Below are positions 59,765 to 64,000 of a stretch of DNA of 64,000 nt, piece by piece. Source of the DNA: JAFLCM01 sp964510955 (GTDB lineage: Bacteria; Planctomycetota; Phycisphaerae; Phycisphaerales; UBA1924); NCBI GenBank assembly GCA_964510955.1, contig CAZEDW010000004.1, forward strand, positions 62,001-126,000. The letters run 5' to 3'. Below the pieces are notes generated by a model, which was not told the origin of the DNA, made no database searches, and saw nothing but the letters and a program-made list of their open reading frames with translations. The first letter of the stretch is position 1. The number at the start of each line of letters is the position of its first letter. Both the position numbers and the translations under genes were made by a program.

Positions 59765-61672
59765 ATGCTGCGCAACGTGATCCGCCGGCCACAGTTCACT
59801 TCGCTTCGGATATCTGTGGTGATCACATTGGCGCACTGCCTCGCGCTCGGGGCCGGCGCGGCGCCGACCATCACCGCGGCCCCGCTTGTCGGCGGCGCAA
59901 CCACAAACGACGTGCGCTGCATGAGCTACAACGGCGCGGTGGTCGCGGGCGTGCAGGGCATCGCCGGGGCCAACGTCTACCGATGGAGCGCGCCCAGCGC
60001 ACCGGCCATCCTCCCACCGCTGGGCACATGGGTTGAGTACGCGCCGGTCTCGATGAACCTCGACGGCACCGCTATCGCCGGCACCTGCCGCGAGTCGCCA
60101 TCGCCGACGTGGGTGTCGCGCTGGACGCAGGCGGGCGGCTGGGCGGCCCTCGGCGCATTCGGCGGCATTACCGCGACGCCCGCCGCCATCTCCGCCGACG
60201 GGCAGGTCATCTCCGGGAGCATGCTGCTCATCCTCGGCGCATCGCGGACGTTCCGCTGGACGCCCGGCGGCGGCGGCGTCACCATCGCGCCCCCCGCGGC
60301 GTACCCCGAGTCGTACGGCGCCAAGCTGAGCCAGGCGGGCGATGTCATCGTCGGCGGCGCCCGCATCGGCGCCTCATTCGCCGCCACACGCTGGACCCAG
60401 CCGTCGGGCAACCTGCCCATCGGCGCCCTGCCGGGCGACCCCGAGTCGCTCGCGCTGTGCACGAACTTTGACGGCAGCCGCATCGCCGGATGGTCGGGCA
60501 ACTCGACCTGCTACAAGGGTTTCTACTACGTCGAGGGTGTGGGGTTCTCGCAGATCGGCCCGGTCGCGGGCTTCGGCCGCATCCAGGGCGATTTCATCAC
60601 ACCCGACGGCGGCGCCGTGTGCTGCAACATGACGGTGGCCTGCGGCGGCGCGCCCGCCGCCACCGACCGCGCCGCCGTCTACACCCAGTCCCGCGGCGTC
60701 ACCGAGCTTCAGACCTACCTCGCCGGCGAGGGCGTGAACCTCACCGGCTGGGTGCTCAACACCATCACCGGCGTCAGCAACGACGGCACCGTGCTCTGCG
60801 GTAACGGGACCTACCTCGGCGCCGCGCGCGGGTGGGTGGTGCGGGGCATCAACCCCATCTGCGGCCCGTGGATTTTCCAGCAGCCGCCCTCAAACGTGCA
60901 GGTGTGCGCCGGCAGCGGCACCGCGCTGGGCCTCACGGCCTTCGCGCCGACAGTCCCAGGCCACGTCGTCTTCCAATGGAACCGCCAGTACGTCGGCGGC
61001 GACGGCGAGATCACCCGCGTCCCGCTGGCCGACGGGCTGACCGGGAGCGGGACCCTCGTCACCGGCTCCAGCAGCCCCAACATGTCGCTGTCCAATGTGC
61101 AGCCCGGCGACGCGGGGATGTACGTCTGCTCCGTCACCGCGGGTTGCGGCAGCATCTGGTCGTTCGTAGTGAACCTGCAGGTGGTCACGGGGCCGCCCGT
61201 CATCACCGGCTCCCCAGGCACCGTCTCCAAGTGCGCGTTCGGCACGGCCACGTTCTCGGCGTTTGCGAGCAGCGCGAGCGTCGCGCCGTTCACCGTGACG
61301 TGGAAGAAGGCCGGGGTGCCCGTCAACCTGGGCGATCCGCGGTTCGCCGTGCTCACCGCGCCCAACACGCTCTCCAGCACGCTGCATGTCTCGAACCTGA
61401 AGATGTCTGACTCGGGGGCTGGCGTGACGGGCTACACCTGCGACTTCGCCAACGCCTGCGCCGCTGTGCCCACAAACCCCGGCGCGCTCACGGTGCTCCC
61501 GGACCTTGACGGCAGCGGCTCGATTGGCACCGCCGACCTGACCGTCGTGCTCGGGAACTTCGGGCAGACCGTCACGCCGTGGACCAACGGCGACCTCAAC
61601 GGCGACGGCGTGGTCAACACCGCCGACCTCACCTTGGTGCTGGGGCTGTTCGGCTCGTCCTGCCCGCCGTGA
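59765..61672 (+). CDS. Secreted HAF-repeat / Ig-like protein with dockerin-like tail (copy 2)
   Basis: 635 aa. AGGAG at 59752-59756 supports ATG 59765. It has the same order of parts as the gene before it: signal peptide (VVITLAHCLALGAGAA), HAF repeats (RWTQAGGWAALGAFGGITAT, YGAKLSQAGDVIVGGARIGA), two Cys-paired Ig-like domains (VQVCAGSGTALGLTAFAPTV; CAFGTATFSAFAS) and a dockerin-like end (DLNGDGVVNTADLTLVLGLF, SSCPP). Identity with copy 1 is highest in the Ig and tail parts (WKKAGVP, TAPNTLSSTL shared). A tandem duplication followed by divergence; role unknown. Confidence 0.85.
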   Translation: MLRNVIRRPQFTSLRISVVITLAHCLALGAGAAPTITAAPLVGGATTNDVRCMSYNGAVVAGVQGIAGANVYRWSAPSAPAILPPLGTWVEYAPVSMNLDGTAIAGTCRESPSPTWVSRWTQAGGWAALGAFGGITATPAAISADGQVISGSMLLILGASRTFRWTPGGGGVTIAPPAAYPESYGAKLSQAGDVIVGGARIGASFAATRWTQPSGNLPIGALPGDPESLALCTNFDGSRIAGWSGNSTCYKGFYYVEGVGFSQIGPVAGFGRIQGDFITPDGGAVCCNMTVACGGAPAATDRAAVYTQSRGVTELQTYLAGEGVNLTGWVLNTITGVSNDGTVLCGNGTYLGAARGWVVRGINPICGPWIFQQPPSNVQVCAGSGTALGLTAFAPTVPGHVVFQWNRQYVGGDGEITRVPLADGLTGSGTLVTGSSSPNMSLSNVQPGDAGMYVCSVTAGCGSIWSFVVNLQVVTGPPVITGSPGTVSKCAFGTATFSAFASSASVAPFTVTWKKAGVPVNLGDPRFAVLTAPNTLSSTLHVSNLKMSDSGAGVTGYTCDFANACAAVPTNPGALTVLPDLDGSGSIGTADLTVVLGNFGQTVTPWTNGDLNGDGVVNTADLTLVLGLFGSSCPP

Positions 61673-61704
61673 GCCGTGCGACGGGATCGATGATCGCATC
61701 GGCC

Positions 61705-61710
61705 TACGCT
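61705..61710 (+). promoter_or_regulatory. Candidate -10 element (TACGCT) just before the GNAT gene
   Basis: TACGCT ends 8 nt before ATG 61719. With no Shine-Dalgarno in between, this fits a leaderless transcript. Confidence 0.35.
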
Positions 61711-61718
61711 CTGAGTTC

Positions 61719-62336
61719 ATGGCCAGCACTTCTTCCGGTGAGTCTCCTGTTGCGCCTTCGCCGATCCGGACCCAACGGCTGACACTCGTTCACGCCACGG
61801 CTGACAGCGCCGCCCTCGCCGCGCGCCGTGACCCTGCCGCGCTCGGCGCTGCGCTCGCGTGCGAGGTGCCGCCGGATTGGCCCCCCTGGACGCTGGAGGA
61901 CGTGCTCGACTTCATCGCGGCCAAGCTCCGTGGGCGGCCCCAGGACGCAGGTTGGTGGACGTGGTACATCATCGCCGAGACCGGCGTGCTTGCGCCCGCG
62001 CGGCGGCTGATCGGCACTTGCGGCGTCATGCCGCCCGATGAAGATGGGCGCTCGCTGTGCGGCTACGGCGTGGTGCCCTCGGCCGAGGGCCGCGGCCTGA
62101 CGAGCGAGGCGTTCCTGGCGTTTCTGGCGCTCGGCGGCTGGCTCATGTCTCAGCCGCGCCTGAAGGTGCTGGAGGCCACCACCTTCGAGCGGCATCCCGC
62201 CTCGCGGCGCATCCTCGAAAAGGCCGGATTCGTCCTGATCGGCGTCAGCCCCGATGACGCCCAGGCCGCCGAAAGCGACCGACAGGGGCGCGGGCCGCTG
62301 CTGCTCTACCGCCATCCGGCGAGGTCGTGCGCATGA
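61719..62336 (+). CDS. GNAT family N-acetyltransferase
   Basis: 205 aa. IRTQRLTLVHATADSAALAA is the RimJ-like start, and GTCGVMPPDEDGRSLCGYGV leads to the acetyl-CoA loop VPSAEGRGLTSEAFLAFL (R/QxxGxG/A type). LKVLEATTFERHPASRRILE and KAGFVLIGVSPDD complete the fold. It transfers an acetyl group to an unknown amine; RimJ-like members often act on protein N-termini. The stop overlaps the next ATG by 4 nt, so the two are co-translated. Confidence 0.9.
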   Translation: MASTSSGESPVAPSPIRTQRLTLVHATADSAALAARRDPAALGAALACEVPPDWPPWTLEDVLDFIAAKLRGRPQDAGWWTWYIIAETGVLAPARRLIGTCGVMPPDEDGRSLCGYGVVPSAEGRGLTSEAFLAFLALGGWLMSQPRLKVLEATTFERHPASRRILEKAGFVLIGVSPDDAQAAESDRQGRGPLLLYRHPARSCA

Positions 62337-63127
62337 GCAAGAAACACAAGAGGTCGGTTGAACCTCCGCGCCGCAAGGGCGCCACGCGCGTGGCCGATGT
62401 GCCGCCGGCGGTGCTCAGGCGGCTCAACGCGGGCGAGATTGAGAGCGTCACCCTCGCCGAGCTTCTGGCGATGGACCTCGGGAAGGTGTTGAAGGCGGTG
62501 GTGCCCTCGTCGTCGGCATCGGACGTTTCCCGCCTGCGCGAGGGCGGCATCGTTCAGCGGATGGCCGCTGGCGGTGCGGTCCTGATGGAGCGGCTGGGGC
62601 CCGATGCCGCCGAGCGCTTCGCCGGGCATCCGTCGGACGTGGTGCGTGCGTGGGCGGCGTACGCGATCGGCCTGGACCCCAAGGGCGGCCTCGGGCGCCG
62701 CCTTCGCCGTGTCCGCCCGCTGGCCGACGACCCCAACGCGGGCGTCCGCGAGTGGGCGTGGATGGCCGTCCGCCCGCACATCGCCACGGAGGTCGATGAG
62801 GCCGTCGCGCTGCTGACCCCGTGGACCACAGAAGCCTCGCCGAATCTCCGGCGATTCGCCAGTGAGGCCACGCGCCCCAGGGGAGTCTGGTGCGCCCACA
62901 TCCACGACCTGCGCGACAGCCCCCAACGCGGCCTGCCCATCCTCGAGCCGCTGCGAGCGGACCCGCACAAGTACGTCCAGAACTCCGTCGCCAACTGGCT
63001 TAACGATGCCGGCAAATCCCACCCGGACTGGCTGCTCGAGCTGTGCAAGAGGTGGCGCCGGCAATCACCGGGCGAGGCGACCGAGAAGATCGTCAAGCGG
63101 GCGACGCGCAATTTGCGCAAACCATAA
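62333..63127 (+). CDS. DNA-alkylation-repeat (HEAT-like) protein
   Basis: 264 aa from ATG 62333 (ATGA overlap; GTG 62327 is possible). Basic N-terminus, then HEAT-like helical repeats. ERFAGHPSDVVRAWAAYAIG, NAGVREWAWMAVRPHIATEV, LRRFASEATRPRGVWC and LRADPHKYVQNSVANWLNDA, ending KSHPDWLLELCKRW, match the AlkC/AlkD-related DNA alkylation repeat family. Those proteins bind DNA and some remove alkylated bases; the catalytic status here is not shown. The basic surface fits DNA binding. It forms a two-gene unit with the GNAT gene. Confidence 0.82.
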   Translation: MSKKHKRSVEPPRRKGATRVADVPPAVLRRLNAGEIESVTLAELLAMDLGKVLKAVVPSSSASDVSRLREGGIVQRMAAGGAVLMERLGPDAAERFAGHPSDVVRAWAAYAIGLDPKGGLGRRLRRVRPLADDPNAGVREWAWMAVRPHIATEVDEAVALLTPWTTEASPNLRRFASEATRPRGVWCAHIHDLRDSPQRGLPILEPLRADPHKYVQNSVANWLNDAGKSHPDWLLELCKRWRRQSPGEATEKIVKRATRNLRKP

Positions 63128-63171
63128 CCCCCTCTCCCCGCGCGGCCCCGGACGACGGGCGGGAAAAATCA

Positions 63172-63199
63172 TGGATAAGCATATCCGCGTATCTATAAT
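63172..63199 (+). promoter_or_regulatory. Promoter of the tryptophanase-family gene
   Basis: TATAAT at 63194-63199 is a perfect -10, and TGGATA at 63172-63177 is a 4-of-6 -35 with 16-nt spacing. A short palindrome GGATA-AGCA-TATCC (63173-63186) overlaps the -35 and could be an operator. The start codon is 72 nt downstream of the -10. Confidence 0.6.
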
Positions 63200-63271
63200 G
63201 AAGTCCAGCGGGCCGCCGGCCCGCGCCGTCAACCTTCCCGCGGGCGACCCCCGCCCAACCGAGACCCCACC

Positions 63272-64000
63272 ATGCAACGCCGATCCTGGGCCGAGCCCTT
63301 CAAGATCAAGATGGTCGAACCGCTGCGGATGATCACGGCGGACCAGCGCGAGGCCGCCGTCGCCGCCGCCGGGTTTAACACGTTTCTGCTCCGCAGTGAG
63401 GATGTCTACATCGACCTGCTCACCGACTCGGGCACCAGCGCCATGAGCGACCGCCAGTGGGCCGGGCTGATGCTGGGCGACGAGGCGTACGCCGGCAGCG
63501 CCAACTACTACCACCTCGAGGACGCGGTCCACCGTTACTACGGCTACAAGCACCTCATCCCCACCCACCAGGGGCGCGGCGCCGAGAACATCCTCAGCCG
63601 CATGCTCATCAAGCCCGGCGACGTGGTCCCCGGCAACATGTACTTCACGACCACCCGCGCCCACCAGGAGCTCGCCGGGGGGCGGTTCATCGACATCATC
63701 TGCGACGCCGCCCACGACCCTACCAGCGAGGAGCCTTTCAAGGGCAACGTGGACCTGAACAAGCTCCAGGCGGTGATCGACAAGCACGGGGCCAGGAAGA
63801 TCCCCTATGTGAACCTGCAGTGCTGCGTGAACATGGCGGGGGGGCAGCCGGTGTCGCTGGCGAACATCGCCGCCGTGAGCGCCCTGTGCAAGAGTCACGG
63901 CATCAAGCTCATGCTCGATGCAACCCGCGCTGTCGAGAACGCCTACTTCATCAGGCAACGAGAGCCCGGCCAGTCGCGCAAGAGCATCGAGGAGATTCTC
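63272..64000 (+). CDS. Tryptophanase / tyrosine phenol-lyase family enzyme, 3' partial
   Basis: 243 codons from ATG 63272 to the window end, frame open throughout. WAEPFKIKMVEPLRMITADQ, LLTDSGTSAMSDRQWAGLML, YAGSANYYHLEDAVHRYYGY, KHLIPTHQGRGAENILSRML and LMLDATRAVENAYFI are diagnostic of the beta-eliminating PLP lyases. The PLP lysine would lie beyond the window. It degrades tryptophan (to indole) or tyrosine (to phenol) plus pyruvate and ammonia; the two activities cannot be told apart from this half. It has its own good promoter at 63172-63199. Confidence 0.92.
   Translation, partial: MQRRSWAEPFKIKMVEPLRMITADQREAAVAAAGFNTFLLRSEDVYIDLLTDSGTSAMSDRQWAGLMLGDEAYAGSANYYHLEDAVHRYYGYKHLIPTHQGRGAENILSRMLIKPGDVVPGNMYFTTTRAHQELAGGRFIDIICDAAHDPTSEEPFKGNVDLNKLQAVIDKHGARKIPYVNLQCCVNMAGGQPVSLANIAAVSALCKSHGIKLMLDATRAVENAYFIRQREPGQSRKSIEEIL

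Overview
The window is GC-rich, densely coding bacterial DNA. It most likely comes from a planctomycete of the Phycisphaerae type. Four exported proteins end in the Cys-terminated dockerin-like tail (DLNGDG..N..DL repeats, then FG..C) that I associate with that group. One protein ends in a PEP-CTERM sorting signal, there is a planctomycete-style Ser/Thr kinase, and two complete MoxR/DUF58/VWA modules occur within 21 kb. The taxonomic call is inference; no rRNA or tRNA gene was seen.

Layout. 1-10574 (+): the 3' part of an iron-type ABC permease fused in frame to an NHL-repeat lipoprotein, then MoxR/VWA module 1 (VWA-GATase protein, MoxR, DUF58, BatA-like). Its MoxR-DUF58 junction carries an inverted-repeat cassette with a GxxExxY gene. 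10709-11353: a fructose-6-phosphate aldolase/transaldolase. 11499-20984 (-): module 2 (MoxR, DUF58, a DUF4381-like protein, BatA, BatB, a Q-rich TPR protein, BatD, a TPR-SH3 protein), converging on the aldolase. 21276-29529: exported superoxide dismutase, asparagine synthase, a small LigD-phosphoesterase-like protein, a TPR lipoprotein, a glycosyltransferase and topoisomerase I. 29697-41052: Ser/Thr kinase, PEP-CTERM protein, an EmrAB-like efflux pair, an SRPBCC protein, rnpA-yidD, a TetR regulator, HicAB, trpS and an unknown membrane protein. 41409-48220: an exopolysaccharide locus (DUF3473-type deacetylase, formyltransferase, glycosyltransferase, GDP-mannose-3,5-epimerase-like enzyme, flippase) carrying two more inverted-repeat elements. 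48389-61672: large secreted dockerin-tailed proteins (di-haem beta-propeller, alpha-amylase, two tandem HAF/Ig paralogues) with NUDIX, DUF4097-like lipoprotein, VOC and PilZ genes between them. 61719-64000: GNAT, DNA-alkylation-repeat protein and the 5' part of a tryptophanase-family gene.

How the genes work together. The MoxR ATPases probably remodel the VWA proteins of their own modules at or across the inner membrane, with BatD and TPR partners in module 2. The polysaccharide locus, the PEP-CTERM protein and the dockerin-tailed enzymes together suggest an organism with an elaborate, sorted cell surface that uses polysaccharide.

The most unusual signal is a set of short inverted-repeat elements placed at gene-gene junctions inside operons. 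One carries a GxxExxY gene (6742-7537), one a small membrane-protein gene (42295-42766), and one has no gene and supplies the C-terminus of a glycosyltransferase (43589-43730). A fourth element of a different repeat family (19873-19986) occupies the MoxR-DUF58 junction of module 2, which is the same junction occupied in module 1.
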